37,271 bases of DNA from Streptomyces carpinensis (GCF_002154505.1 NZ_MUBM01000015.1:1-37271), one strand, 5' to 3'; shown: positions 18,251 through 26,426, counted from the stretch's first letter. Translations and numbers: made by a program. Notes: a model not told the origin generated them from the sequence alone.

Positions 18251-18907
18251 TTGTCCCCTGACCCGACCACCGTGCACCCGCTGCCCGCCCACGAGCGCGT
18301 GGTGTTCCTCAACCCGCTGGTCACCTCACCGAACATCACCGTGGGCGAGTACACCTACTACGACGACCCGGACGGCGCCACGGACTTCGAGCACCGCAAC
18401 GTCCTCTACGCCTACGGGCCGGAGCGCCTCAGCATCGGCAAGTACTGCGCGATCGCCACCGGAACCACCTTCCTGATGGCCGGCGCCGAGCACCCGACGA
18501 TGGGGGTGTCGACGTACCCGTTCACCATGTTCGGCGGCCGGTGGGCGGAGCAGACGCTGGACATCGTCACCGCCATGCCCAGCCGCGGCGACACAGTCGT
18601 CGGCAACGACGTCTGGTTCGGGTACCGGGCGACCGTCATGCCCGGCGTACGGATTGGCGACGGCGCCATCATCGCGGCCGGCGCGATGGTCACCGCCGAT
18701 GTTCCGCCGTACACGATCGTCGGCGGCAACCCGGCCAAGTCGATCCGGCAGCGCTTCGACGACGCCGACGTCGAGCGGCTGCTGCGCGCCGCGTGGTGGG
18801 ACTGGCCCGCCGACCTGGTCACCGAACATGCCCGCACCATCATGGCCGGAACCCCGGCCGACATCGCGCGCATCGCCACCGAGCACGGACAGGGGAAGCC
18901 CCTTTGA
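18251..18907 (+). CDS. vat: Vat-type streptogramin A O-acetyltransferase (xenobiotic acyltransferase, hexapeptide-repeat)
   Basis: This 218-residue protein belongs to the left-handed beta-helix XAT/CatB group, which acetylates drug hydroxyls with acetyl-CoA as a trimer. Signature stretches align with Vat(A)/Vat(D): [55 protein letters not shown], then [51 protein letters not shown] and the WWDWP tail. The catalytic His is in GAEHP. Start TTG at 18251 fits AAAGGA at 18238-18243; in-frame GTGs at 18215 and 18272 are alternatives. It overlaps the vgb fragment by 4 bases. Activity on streptogramin A is inferred from resemblance and context; other hydroxylated drugs are possible. Confidence 0.8.
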   Translation: MSPDPTTVHPLPAHERVVFLNPLVTSPNITVGEYTYYDDPDGATDFEHRNVLYAYGPERLSIGKYCAIATGTTFLMAGAEHPTMGVSTYPFTMFGGRWAEQTLDIVTAMPSRGDTVVGNDVWFGYRATVMPGVRIGDGAIIAAGAMVTADVPPYTIVGGNPAKSIRQRFDDADVERLLRAAWWDWPADLVTEHARTIMAGTPADIARIATEHGQGKPL

Positions 18908-19245
18908 ACCACGTGCCCCAGATATACATCGAAGAGCACACAGTGGCCGACCACGCGGCCGGACCCTACGCCCTTACCACGGGACCGGACGGCGCCCTGT
19001 GCTTCACCCTTGTCCACAGCGGCCGGATCGGCCGCTTCGTCCCGGGCGAGGAGCCGACGAGCCACCGGCTCGACCCCGACAGCGAGCCGACCGTCATCAC
19101 CCCCGGCCCGGACGGCGCGCTGTGGTTCCCTCATCCGTGGCGTCATCCTCAAAGCCGCCCGAGTTGCTGGGTACGAGTCCTGGTGGTGGCCGTGATCGGC
19201 GTGTCGGGGGCGGTGCTGGAGGGGCGGATCACGGGGGTGGACTGA
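18904..19245 (+). pseudogene. vgb: Virginiamycin B lyase (Vgb), 3'-truncated
   Basis: Translation starts at a TTG that overlaps the vat stop (TTGA). The first 75 residues are Vgb-like beta-propeller sequence: AGPYALTTGPDGALCFT...SGRIGRF and PTVITPGPDGALWF, the start of two blades. The first blade has Cys where Trp is usual (GALCF). Full Vgb is about 290-300 residues; it linearises streptogramin B by an elimination at the ester bond, using residues in later blades, so this fragment cannot be active. After 19129 the frame continues to 19245 with unrelated sequence. Another frame across the join ends in GVILKAARVAGYESWWWP and a stop at 19193-19195, which looks like the tail of a different gene. 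The loss is a rearrangement, not a frameshift. Confidence 0.75.
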
Positions 19246-19261
19246 CCCGGCGCAGCGACCG

Positions 19262-20116
19262 TCACAGGGCTCCGGCGTCCCGGGCCGTCCAGACGCTCGG
19301 GTAGATCGGCCGGAAGCCGAGCTCCCGGCGGATGCGCTGGTTGGACATGATCCCGAACCACGGGTCGGGGTCTGTGAGCGCGTGGAGCCCGGCGGGCACC
19401 TCGACGCCGTTGAGCTGGTGCAGCTCGACCGTCGTGACGGGGGCGTCGTCGGCGATGTTGTAGATTCGGCCGGCGATACCCGGCGCGTACAGCAGACGCA
19501 TCAGGCCCTGGGCGACGTCCGCGTGGTGGGCCATCTGCAGGCGCTGGTGCGGCGCCCAATGGGCAGCCCACTGCAAGGAGTTGGCGAGGTGCGGGTCGCC
19601 CTCGCCGTAGACGAAGGGGAGCCGCCCGATGCGTACGTCCAGGCTCTTGAGCGCGAGCAGTTCGCGCTCGGCCTCGGCCTTGGACTCGGGGTAGGCGCCC
19701 CACATCTCGCCGCCCGGCCGGCTCTCGTCCTCCTCGGTCAGCGGGCGGCCCCGTCCGACGCCGTACACATTGCCGGTACTGACCTGCACGAACCGCTCCA
19801 CGCCGGAGGCCTGCGCGGCGCGGCCCAGGGCCACTGCGGCGTCCCGGTTGACGGCCCACGCCTCCTCGTCGGGCACCCCGCGGAAGGAGGCGGCGACGTT
19901 CACGACGGCGTCCACGCCGGCGAGCGCCTTGCCGAGTGTCTCCTCATCGCGCATGTCTCCTACGGCGACCTGGGCGCCCAGCTCCGCGAAGCGCTCGCCA
20001 CGGGCCACGTCCCGCACCAGGACCCGCACCTGCTCGCCCGGCTGCCGCTGGGCCAGCAGCCGCGGCACGAAGCGGCGTCCGACCTGTCCCGTCGTACCGG
20101 TCACCAAAGTCAGCAT
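19262..20116 (-). CDS. NAD(P)-dependent epimerase/dehydratase-like oxidoreductase (extended SDR)
   Basis: This 284-residue Rossmann-fold protein begins MLTLVTGTTGQVGRRFV with the TGxxGxxG motif of extended SDRs. It has D-M-R after strand 3 (VGDMRD), a catalytic-type TGNVYGVG...AYPESKAEAE (Tyr-x-x-x-Lys), and substrate-domain sequence (YNIADDAPVT). The ATG at 20116 follows GAGGAG by 6-7 bases; an in-frame start at 20134 is less likely. It is divergent from the XRE regulator, which probably controls it. The substrate is unknown; NmrA-like sensing is less likely because the Tyr/Lys pair is kept. Confidence 0.85.
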   Translation of the reverse strand: MLTLVTGTTGQVGRRFVPRLLAQRQPGEQVRVLVRDVARGERFAELGAQVAVGDMRDEETLGKALAGVDAVVNVAASFRGVPDEEAWAVNRDAAVALGRAAQASGVERFVQVSTGNVYGVGRGRPLTEEDESRPGGEMWGAYPESKAEAERELLALKSLDVRIGRLPFVYGEGDPHLANSLQWAAHWAPHQRLQMAHHADVAQGLMRLLYAPGIAGRIYNIADDAPVTTVELHQLNGVEVPAGLHALTDPDPWFGIMSNQRIRRELGFRPIYPSVWTARDAGAL

Positions 20117-20251
20117 GATGTGCTCCTCACGCACTGTGTCGCTGTCGTTGATGACCAGCCTCGGCGGTTGCGGGGACGAGGGGGAGAGACCTCTTCATCA
20201 GGGGATCGGGAGTCCCTGGATAAGCCGGCCGGCGTCCCGCACCCTGGAGAG

Positions 20252-21100
20252 GTGAACCGAGCCGAACTCGCCGACTTCCTGCGCCGCGCTCGCGCCCGCC
20301 TGGACCCTCCCGACGTGGGTCTCACGGCCGGCGCCCGGCGCCGTACGCCGGGGCTGCGCCGCGAGGAGGTGGCCCAGCTGGCCGGCATGTCCGTGGACTA
20401 CTACACGCGCCTGGAACAGTCCCGGAGCCCGCGCCCGTCCCGCCAGATGCTCACCGCGCTGGCCCGTGCCCTGCGCCTGACGGAGGACGAACGCGACCAC
20501 CTCTTCCACCTCACCGGTGAAGAGCCGCCGCGCCGGGAGGCGACCAGCACGCACGTGCGCCCGGGCCTGCTCCTGGTGCTGGACCGGCTGCACGACACCC
20601 CGGCCATGGTGGTGACCGACTGCGGCGAGGTCCTGGCCCAGAACGCGCTGTCGCGGGCGCTGAGCGGAGACGTCCTCGCCCGCCCGCCCCGAGAACGCAA
20701 CATGATCCGCCGCTTCTTCCTGGACCCGACGGCCCAGGAGCTGTTCCCGCCCGAGGACCGCCCGGAGCGCGCCCGCGAGCAGGTCGCCGGCCTGCGAGCG
20801 GTGGCCTCGGGCCGCCCCACGGACCCCGAACCCGCCTCGCTCGTCGCCGAACTACGCGCCGCAAGCGAGGAGTTCGCCCGCCTCTGGGACGAACACGAGG
20901 TCGCCGTACGCCGCGCCGCCACGAAACGCTTCCGGCACCCTGCGATCGGCATCCTCGAACTCGACTGCGAGATCCTCGTCAACTCCGACCACAACCAGCA
21001 GCTCGTCATCCACACGGCCCGCCCGGGAACGGAGTCGTACGAGCGCTTGCAGTTGCTGCGGGTGGTGGGCTTGCAGGACCTGACGCCAGCAAGCTCCTGA
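20252..21100 (+). CDS. XRE-type helix-turn-helix regulator with MLTR/MmyB ligand domain
   Basis: This 282-residue protein has an N-terminal helix-turn-helix (AELADFLRRARARL...RRTPGLRREEVAQLAGMSVDYYTRLEQ, residues 4-58) and a C-terminal MmyB-like (MLTR) domain from about 100 with its usual RHPAIGILELDCEIL and PGTESYERLQLL features. The GTG at 20252 follows GGAGAG. Such genes in actinomycetes are nearly always divergent from the oxidoreductase they control, as here. The ligand is thought to be a small lipid or metabolite and is unknown. Confidence 0.88.
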   Translation: MNRAELADFLRRARARLDPPDVGLTAGARRRTPGLRREEVAQLAGMSVDYYTRLEQSRSPRPSRQMLTALARALRLTEDERDHLFHLTGEEPPRREATSTHVRPGLLLVLDRLHDTPAMVVTDCGEVLAQNALSRALSGDVLARPPRERNMIRRFFLDPTAQELFPPEDRPERAREQVAGLRAVASGRPTDPEPASLVAELRAASEEFARLWDEHEVAVRRAATKRFRHPAIGILELDCEILVNSDHNQQLVIHTARPGTESYERLQLLRVVGLQDLTPASS

Positions 21101-21454
21101 CCGCGTGCGCGGCTTTCGAGTTCGCTCCTTGCCCACCGCACATCGCCCACGATCCCGAACTCCGCGCCATCTTGGGCCGACAGCGGCACAACGTCTGCCA
21201 CTGGCACAGGCAGGCAGACGACCACCCCCGGGGAGAGGATGGGGAGCACGGCCCGTGAGGGTGTGTCGGCGGATCAACGCTCGCCCAGTAGCCATCGCCC
21301 AGACGTCTCCTCCATCACGCCGGAGCCTTGCTCTTGTGCCGCTCTGTGCGTCGGCCTCGACCCCTGCGTACACGCGGCCACATGTCGGTGGCGTGGCGCT
21401 GCCTGCCAGGTCGCCGACCCCGCCAACGAGCGGTGGCTCGTGTTGATGAGTCGG
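21101..21454. other. Intergenic region between convergent genes
   Basis: No supported gene. A plus-strand frame from about 21097 to 21260 encodes a Cys/His-bearing stretch (DPELRAILGRQRHNVCHWH) that looks mildly protein-like but has no start and no recognised family. No terminator-quality hairpin was found. Confidence 0.35.
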
Positions 21455-22375
21455 TCAGCCTGGGTCCCTCTCGGTCGTCGGTGAGGCGGTGAGAAGAGAA
21501 GTGGCCTGGGGCCAGGTCTCCTGGCGTAGGAGGTCGAGCAGGGCCGTCTCGGCCGAGCCCACGCTGTCCCGGAGAACGGCGATGACCGGCTGGGAAACGG
21601 CTGGGAACAGCGGCCGGGTGAGGTGTTCGTGTTCGTGCGGTACGGCGGACGCGGGGACGAGCGCCGCACCCAGCCCGTGGGCGGCCAGGCGTACGGCGGT
21701 CGCTGTCTGGGTCACGCGGGCGGCGGTGATCGGCGTGAGCTCGTTGTCTCGCAGCACCTGGCGGAGTATGGCGTCGAGGGCGCTGTCGTTGTCGAACCTC
21801 ACCCAAGACTGCTCCTCCAGGTCGCTCAGGTCGACCCTGTCGGCGGCGATCTGCGGGTGCCCTGGGTGCAGTACTACGACGAACTCTTCGTCCCCCAGAT
21901 GGTGGGCGGTGTCGGGCGACTGTTCGCAGGCTGGCATCAGCGCAAGGTCGAGCACTCCGCGGCGGCACATTCGGTCCAGCTCGGCGGCGCCGGGCTCCTC
22001 GAAGACGGTGACCTCCAGTCGTGGGTAGCGGCGGCGCAGTGCAGCGAGCGCGTGTGGCAGCTGTCGTGTGCCGAATCCCATCTGCACCGAGACGAGCAGT
22101 TCCCCGCCCAGGTCGTCGGCGGCGGCCCGAGCTGTCGCCCGGGCGCGTCGCGCCGCGTTCACTGCGACCTGCGCCTCCCTCAGGAAGGCCCGTCCGACGG
22201 CGGTAGGCGTCAAACCGGTCGGCGTGCGGTCGAACAGGCTCACCCCGAGGTCGCGTTCGAGGCTACGGATCTGCTGGGACATCGACGGCTGGGCGACGTG
22301 CAGCCGCTCCGCAGCCGCGGTTACGGATCCCTCTGCGGCCACGGCCAGGGCGTACTCGTACTGGCGAAGGGTCAT
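21455..22375 (-). CDS. LysR family transcriptional regulator
   Basis: This 306-residue LysR-type regulator starts MTLRQYEYALAVAAEGSVTAAAERLHVAQPSMSQQIR, the usual winged helix, then has an effector domain from about 90 (LLVSVQMGFGTRQLPHALAALRRRYP). The ATG at 22375 matches the family start; the frame extends 14 codons upstream without support. It is divergent from the two-SDR operon, with a T-N11-A box in between, and is the likely regulator of that operon. Confidence 0.9.
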   Translation of the reverse strand: MTLRQYEYALAVAAEGSVTAAAERLHVAQPSMSQQIRSLERDLGVSLFDRTPTGLTPTAVGRAFLREAQVAVNAARRARATARAAADDLGGELLVSVQMGFGTRQLPHALAALRRRYPRLEVTVFEEPGAAELDRMCRRGVLDLALMPACEQSPDTAHHLGDEEFVVVLHPGHPQIAADRVDLSDLEEQSWVRFDNDSALDAILRQVLRDNELTPITAARVTQTATAVRLAAHGLGAALVPASAVPHEHEHLTRPLFPAVSQPVIAVLRDSVGSAETALLDLLRQETWPQATSLLTASPTTERDPG

Positions 22376-22480
22376 GGCTTTCCGTCCTCTCGGCGTTGGC
22401 CCCGGGACGCGGCCCACCTCAGTAGTTGTCGTTGCGCCATCCTCATCCCAACACGCGAGGTGTGTCTTTTACTCCCTGGC

Positions 22481-22508
22481 TTGACGCCATAGGAACGGCC
22501 TATATCTT
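22481..22508 (+). promoter_or_regulatory. SDR operon promoter with embedded LysR box
   Basis: TTGACG (22481-22486) and TATCTT (22503-22508) are 16 bases apart. ATAGG-AACGG-CCTAT (22489-22503) is a perfect 5-base-arm palindrome and T-N11-A LysR box between them. The surrounding ~150 bases are unusually AT-rich for this window. A box inside the promoter suggests that LysR occludes polymerase here unless a second, activating site exists. Confidence 0.6.
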
Positions 22509-22660
22509 CGGCTGTTATTTGGTCTTTGCCGTGTGATTTCTCGTCGCGTAGCGTGAAAAAGGTCGGCGGCGCGCATTGCGTGACTATTTTTCAACAGTCA
22601 CTTTCCATGCACGCCGATTATTCTTGCGAGAGCGAATTATCGAATAAGAGGAATTCTGGC

Positions 22661-23431
22661 ATGACCACGAACGTGAACGGATCGGTTGTGCGCGAGCTGG
22701 CGGGGAAGCGGGCGCTGGTCACGGGCGGTTCTCGCGGGATCGGCGAGGCCATCGTGCGCCAGCTCCTGGACGCGGGCGCTGAGGTCCTGACGACTGCCAG
22801 GTCGGCGGCGAGCCTGGTGCCTGAGGGAGCTTCTTTCGTGGCGGCCGACGTGCGGACGCGGAGCGGAGCGGAGGCGCTTGCCGCAGCCGCGGAGGAGAGG
22901 CTCGGCGGAGTGGACATTCTGGTTCACAACGTGGGTGGCGCGCAGCCGCACAACGGTGCGCTGGCCATCCCCGACGAGGGGTGGCAGGACGCCCTGAACC
23001 TGAACCTCCTGGCGGCCGTGCGCCTGGACGCGCTGCTGGCACCAGGGATGCGTGAGCGGCGTTCAGGGTCGATCGTGCACATCTCGTCGGCCGCGACGCC
23101 GACCGTGGCGCCGCCGTTCCTGCACTACACAGCGGCGAAGGCGGCATTGGAGAACTACAGCCGGGGCCTGGCCCTGGAGCTGGCCGGCTTCGGGGTCCGG
23201 GTCAACAGCGTCTCTCCCGGTCGGACCACCACTCCGGGGGGCGAGGCGACCCGGGAGCATTGGGCGCAGATCAGCGAGGGCCCGGGTCTGGACAACACCG
23301 CGCCGCCGCTGGGGCGCGATGGCCGGCCGGACGACATCGCCAACGCCGTGCTGTTCCTCGTCTCCGAGCGGTCGAGCTGGGTGACCGGGAGCGGTCTCAT
23401 CGTCGACGGCGGCGAATTCCCCAAGGGCTGA
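22661..23431 (+). CDS. SDR family NAD(P)-dependent oxidoreductase, first of two
   Basis: This 256-residue classical SDR has TGGSRGIG (about 21-28), the ADVRTRSG adenine-binding loop, NVGG in place of the more usual NNAG, catalytic Ser in VHISSAAT, YTAAK (Tyr-x-x-x-Lys) and the C-terminal TGSGLIVDGGEFPKG. The ATG at 22661 follows AAGAGGAA with a 7-base gap, so the longer upstream frame is rejected. It is followed after 47 bases by a second SDR on the same strand, probably one transcript under the divergent LysR. The substrate is unknown. Confidence 0.88.
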   Translation: MTTNVNGSVVRELAGKRALVTGGSRGIGEAIVRQLLDAGAEVLTTARSAASLVPEGASFVAADVRTRSGAEALAAAAEERLGGVDILVHNVGGAQPHNGALAIPDEGWQDALNLNLLAAVRLDALLAPGMRERRSGSIVHISSAATPTVAPPFLHYTAAKAALENYSRGLALELAGFGVRVNSVSPGRTTTPGGEATREHWAQISEGPGLDNTAPPLGRDGRPDDIANAVLFLVSERSSWVTGSGLIVDGGEFPKG

Positions 23432-23478
23432 CGATTACCGGGCATCACCGTTTTCAGGAAAGCGAAGGAATAAAACGC

Positions 23479-24225
23479 ATGGACAAGTACAGCGGTAAGA
23501 ATGTCGTAATCACGGGCGGTGCCCGTGGCATGGGATTCTCGATGGCGAAGCTTCTGGTCGACGGCGGAGCACGTGTGGTGATCACCGGCCGTTCCCAGGC
23601 CAGGCTCGACGCCGCTCGGCTGCAACTCGGCGAGAACGCGATGGCCGTCCAAGGCGATGTGAGCTCGCTTTCGGACCAGGATGCCCTGGCCGACCACGTC
23701 AAGCGCGAACTCGGTAGCCTCGAGGCGCTCTTCGTCAACGCCGGCATCGCCCGCACGATGCCGTTCGAGTCGATGACCGAGGAGGTGTACGACGAGCTCT
23801 TCGCGATCAACACCAAGGGTGCCTACTTCACGGTGCAGAAGCTTGCCCCGCTGCTGAGTCAGGGCGCCGGCGTCGTCCTCATCACCTCGGTCGCCAACGT
23901 CATCGGCATGCCAGAGACCAGTGCCTATGCGGCCAGCAAGGCGGCGTTGCGTTCGCTGGCCCGAAGTCTGGCCAGCGAGTTGCTCCCGCACGGGGTGCGG
24001 GTCAACGCGCTCAGCCCCGGACCCATCGACACCGGAATCCTGGAGAGCAGCGGGATGACCGCAGAGGCTGCCGAGGAGTTCAAGGCGCAACAAGCCGCAC
24101 ACAACCCCATGCAGCGCTTCGGCACCCCCGACGAGATTGCCAGGGCTGCCGCGTTCCTGGCTTTTGAGGCCACCTACACCACGGGCGCCGAGCTCGCCGT
24201 CGACGGGGGCGCCACTCAGCTGTGA
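23479..24225 (+). CDS. SDR family oxidoreductase, second of two
   Basis: This 248-residue classical SDR has TGGARGMG near the N-terminus, GDVSSLSD, VNAGIA, catalytic Ser in LITSVANV, YAASK and the closing TTGAELAVDGGATQL. GAAGGAA lies 8-9 bases before the ATG. It is a distant paralogue of the gene just upstream, not a recent copy. Pairs of SDRs under one LysR could act in sequence on one substrate or as a hetero-oligomer, but the sequence does not show which. Confidence 0.88.
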   Translation: MDKYSGKNVVITGGARGMGFSMAKLLVDGGARVVITGRSQARLDAARLQLGENAMAVQGDVSSLSDQDALADHVKRELGSLEALFVNAGIARTMPFESMTEEVYDELFAINTKGAYFTVQKLAPLLSQGAGVVLITSVANVIGMPETSAYAASKAALRSLARSLASELLPHGVRVNALSPGPIDTGILESSGMTAEAAEEFKAQQAAHNPMQRFGTPDEIARAAAFLAFEATYTTGAELAVDGGATQL

Positions 24226-24564
24226 GCCACCGAACGGTGGCCACGTGCGGGAGGTTGCGACGGCGAGGAGGTTCCTGCTCCGGAGGACGCCAGTTGCCCG
24301 CCCCTGTGAGTCCACATCGTCGTCGACATCATCCACGTGCTCGAATACGCGGCGAGTCCGACGCCGGCGCCGGTGCGCAGCAGTCCTCGACGGCTGGGAG
24401 ACGTAAGGGAGTCGAGTTCCTGCGCAGGGCACCCGGCCGATGTCTCGACGGGTGCGGGACGTGCCGCTCGGCACGGTTCCGGCGTCCCCTCAACGGCTCC
24501 GGCGCCTGTCGCTCCCTCCTCGACGGCTCCGGCGCGCGTCACTCCGATCCCGGTGCCGCTTGAC
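24226..24564. other. Intergenic region with a possible Tat-signal remnant on the minus strand
   Basis: A minus-strand frame starting at 24542 encodes a twin-arginine-like stretch, SPSRRGLLRTGAGVGLAAYS, about 50 residues in, then loses any protein character. It may be the decayed start of a Tat-exported protein divergent from the acetyltransferase. The rest of the region is unremarkable. Confidence 0.25.
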
Positions 24565-24610
24565 TATGACGGGCGTCATAACGCAGCCTGGGCTTATGAC
24601 GACGGTCATG
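24565..24610. promoter_or_regulatory. Twin palindromic operators
   Basis: TATGACG-GG-CGTCATA (24565-24580) is a perfect inverted repeat with 7-base arms. A second, TATGACGACGGTCATG (24595-24610), repeats the TATGAC...GTCAT pattern exactly 30 bases downstream. TTGACT (24560-24565) abuts the first copy and may be a -35 box. The second copy ends 41 bases before the acetyltransferase ATG. The cognate regulator is not evident. Confidence 0.5.
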
Positions 24611-24651
24611 GAGCCGTCGTACGTCCTCCGCTCTGGATGAGGTGCTGCGAA

Positions 24652-25134
24652 ATGCCTCCTGCCGTGTCGGTGCGGTGCGCGGGGCCCGGCGACCTCGACG
24701 GGCTGGGCCGGATGGTCTCCCGCTGCTCGGCCGACAGCATCCGGGACCGCATGCACGGCGGCACCCGGCGAGGCGACCTGCTCCGCGAGATGCGGCGGAC
24801 AGTGCTCCACGGGTGCGGCGCGGTCCTGGTGGCCGCCGAGCGGGACAGGACGGTGGGATGCCTGGAACTCATCCGCCCCGCCCCCGGAGCACCGGTGGCC
24901 GAGATGGCACTCCTCGTCGAGGACGCCCTGCAGGGCCGGGGCATCGGCACCCGGCTGCTCGACGCCGTACCTGCCTGCGCCCGAAGCGCCGGGATCGCGG
25001 TCGTCGGTTTCTCGGTGGAGGCCGGCAACGGCCGGGCCAGACGGCTCGTGCGGCACCTTCCCGCCGGTCGGCTGGAGTGGCAGTGGCAGCAGGGCACGCT
25101 GGAGGCCGCGTGGCACGTCGACACACGCCGCTGA
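24652..25134 (+). CDS. GNAT family N-acetyltransferase
   Basis: This 160-residue protein has the GNAT core: a beta-4 strand (VAEMALLVEDAL) followed by the acetyl-CoA pyrophosphate loop QGRGIGTRLLDAV (Q/R-x-x-G-x-G/A form). The N-terminus has SIRDRMHGGTRRGDLL, a pattern seen in GNAT domains that sit next to acyl-CoA synthetase or stand alone in actinomycetes. The ATG at 24652 is preceded by GATGAGG about 9 bases away; the in-frame ATG at 24637 is an alternative. It ends 4 bases from the convergent phosphatase gene. The acceptor is unknown. Confidence 0.8.
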   Translation: MPPAVSVRCAGPGDLDGLGRMVSRCSADSIRDRMHGGTRRGDLLREMRRTVLHGCGAVLVAAERDRTVGCLELIRPAPGAPVAEMALLVEDALQGRGIGTRLLDAVPACARSAGIAVVGFSVEAGNGRARRLVRHLPAGRLEWQWQQGTLEAAWHVDTRR

Positions 25135-25138
25135 CGGC

Positions 25139-26365
25139 TCACGACGGGGCGGTTCGGGTGCCGGGACCGAACAGGGGCGCGTGGACGCCCAGACGGTGAC
25201 GGTGCTCGCGGGGAGCTTCGGGGGTACGGCAAATGGCGATGAGCGCGGCGTCGTCGTTGAGACGTCCGCCCACGTGGGCGAGGAGGTCGCGGCGGATGTG
25301 GTGCAGGAGTTGCTCGGGACTGCTGTCGCCCCACGGGGCGGCCCGCTCCGCGAGCGGGAAGAAGTCGCCGCCGGCGTTGCGGGCCTCGACGACGCCGTCG
25401 GTGTAGAGCAGGAGCGTGTCTCCGGGTTCGAAGGAGAACACGTCCAGGGTGTAGTCCGTCGGGTGCAGTCCGTGCATCCCGAGGGGGGCCGCCGGGTGCA
25501 CCGGGACCGTGTCGGCGCCGGCCGAGCTCAGCAGCAGGGGCGGAGGGTGGCCGCAGCTGAGCACGCGCGTGGTGTTGTCGTCGTCCGCGATCTCCGCCAG
25601 CAGCACGGTGGCGAACCGCTCCCCGGGGTGCTCCGCGGGCCCGAGGTGGGGAAGGTTGCGGGCCACGCTCTGCTCCAGGGCAAGGGCCAGGTCGCACAGG
25701 TTGGGCTGCTGGTGGGCGGCCTCACGGAAGGCACCGATGATGAGGGCGGCCTCTCCGATGGCGGACAGGCCCTTGCCCCGCACGTCGCCGATCATGACCC
25801 GCACGCCGGTGCCGGCGGTGGTCGCGGCGTACAGGTCACCGCCGATCTGCGCCTCGTCCTCGGCGGCCAGGTAGAGACAGGCGATCGTCAGGGGGCCGAT
25901 CCGCTCCGGCAACGGCCACAGCAGGACGTGCTGCGCCGCCTCCGCGACGGCACGCACGCGCTCCAGCTGGTGCTGACGCCGGTCCCGCACCACGCAGTAG
26001 AAGACGGTCAGGGCCGACAGCACCGCCAGGGCGAGGACCTGCACCAGGATGTTGCGTGAGAACAGCACACCGAAGTGCCAGCCGATGTACGCCTGCGCGC
26101 CCGCGGCCAGGAGGCCGATCGCGCCGGTCACCCAGGGACCGGCGAACGAGGCGGTGATCGCGGGCGCGATGACCAGCAGGGGGCCGAGGTGGATGTCGGC
26201 CGGGACCAGCTGGTCCACCACCGTGATCACCACGATGAGGGCTGTCGGGATCGCCAGCAGGGCTTTGCTCGACTGCCACTGCCACTGCCACTGCCACTGC
26301 CACTGCCACGGCTGGCGCGTCCCGGCCCGGTGTCGCTGGAACTCCACCTCTTCCCACTGCCCCAC
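25139..26365 (-). CDS. Membrane-anchored SpoIIE-type PP2C phosphatase
   Basis: This 408-residue protein has an N-terminal membrane region (helices between about 33 and 120) and a C-terminal SpoIIE/PP2C domain. Metal-binding and family motifs are IGGDLYAA, IGDVRGKG, CGHPPPLLL, LLLYTDGVVEAR and NDDAALI. Such phosphatases dephosphorylate anti-anti-sigma (STAS) proteins in partner-switching pathways. The GTG start at 26365 gives a short soluble leader that carries six Trp-Gln pairs encoded by a perfect hexanucleotide repeat. No kinase, PAS or GAF domain is fused. It has a paralogue at 29917-31056 with the same layout. DNA just upstream has only a weak ribosome site, so the exact start is uncertain. 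Confidence 0.88.
   Translation of the reverse strand: MGQWEEVEFQRHRAGTRQPWQWQWQWQWQWQSSKALLAIPTALIVVITVVDQLVPADIHLGPLLVIAPAITASFAGPWVTGAIGLLAAGAQAYIGWHFGVLFSRNILVQVLALAVLSALTVFYCVVRDRRQHQLERVRAVAEAAQHVLLWPLPERIGPLTIACLYLAAEDEAQIGGDLYAATTAGTGVRVMIGDVRGKGLSAIGEAALIIGAFREAAHQQPNLCDLALALEQSVARNLPHLGPAEHPGERFATVLLAEIADDDNTTRVLSCGHPPPLLLSSAGADTVPVHPAAPLGMHGLHPTDYTLDVFSFEPGDTLLLYTDGVVEARNAGGDFFPLAERAAPWGDSSPEQLLHHIRRDLLAHVGGRLNDDAALIAICRTPEAPREHRHRLGVHAPLFGPGTRTAPS
26273..26308 (-). repeat. Six-copy hexanucleotide repeat inside the phosphatase gene
   Basis: Six perfect tandem copies of CTGCCA (TGGCAG on the coding strand) encode (Trp-Gln)6 at about residues 20-31, immediately before the first membrane helix. 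The unit is in frame, so copy-number change would lengthen or shorten the leader without a frameshift. Confidence 0.95.
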
Positions 26366-26426
26366 TCGCCTCGGCCCTAACAGAGGCGGCTGCCGTGCCG
26401 GAGGCCCCGCGGCCCGCCTGCCGCGG

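Noticed and set aside
26273..26308. The hexanucleotide repeat as a CRISPR-like array
   Set aside because: The units are directly abutting 6-mers without spacers and lie inside a coding frame. No CRISPR array or cas gene is present in the window.
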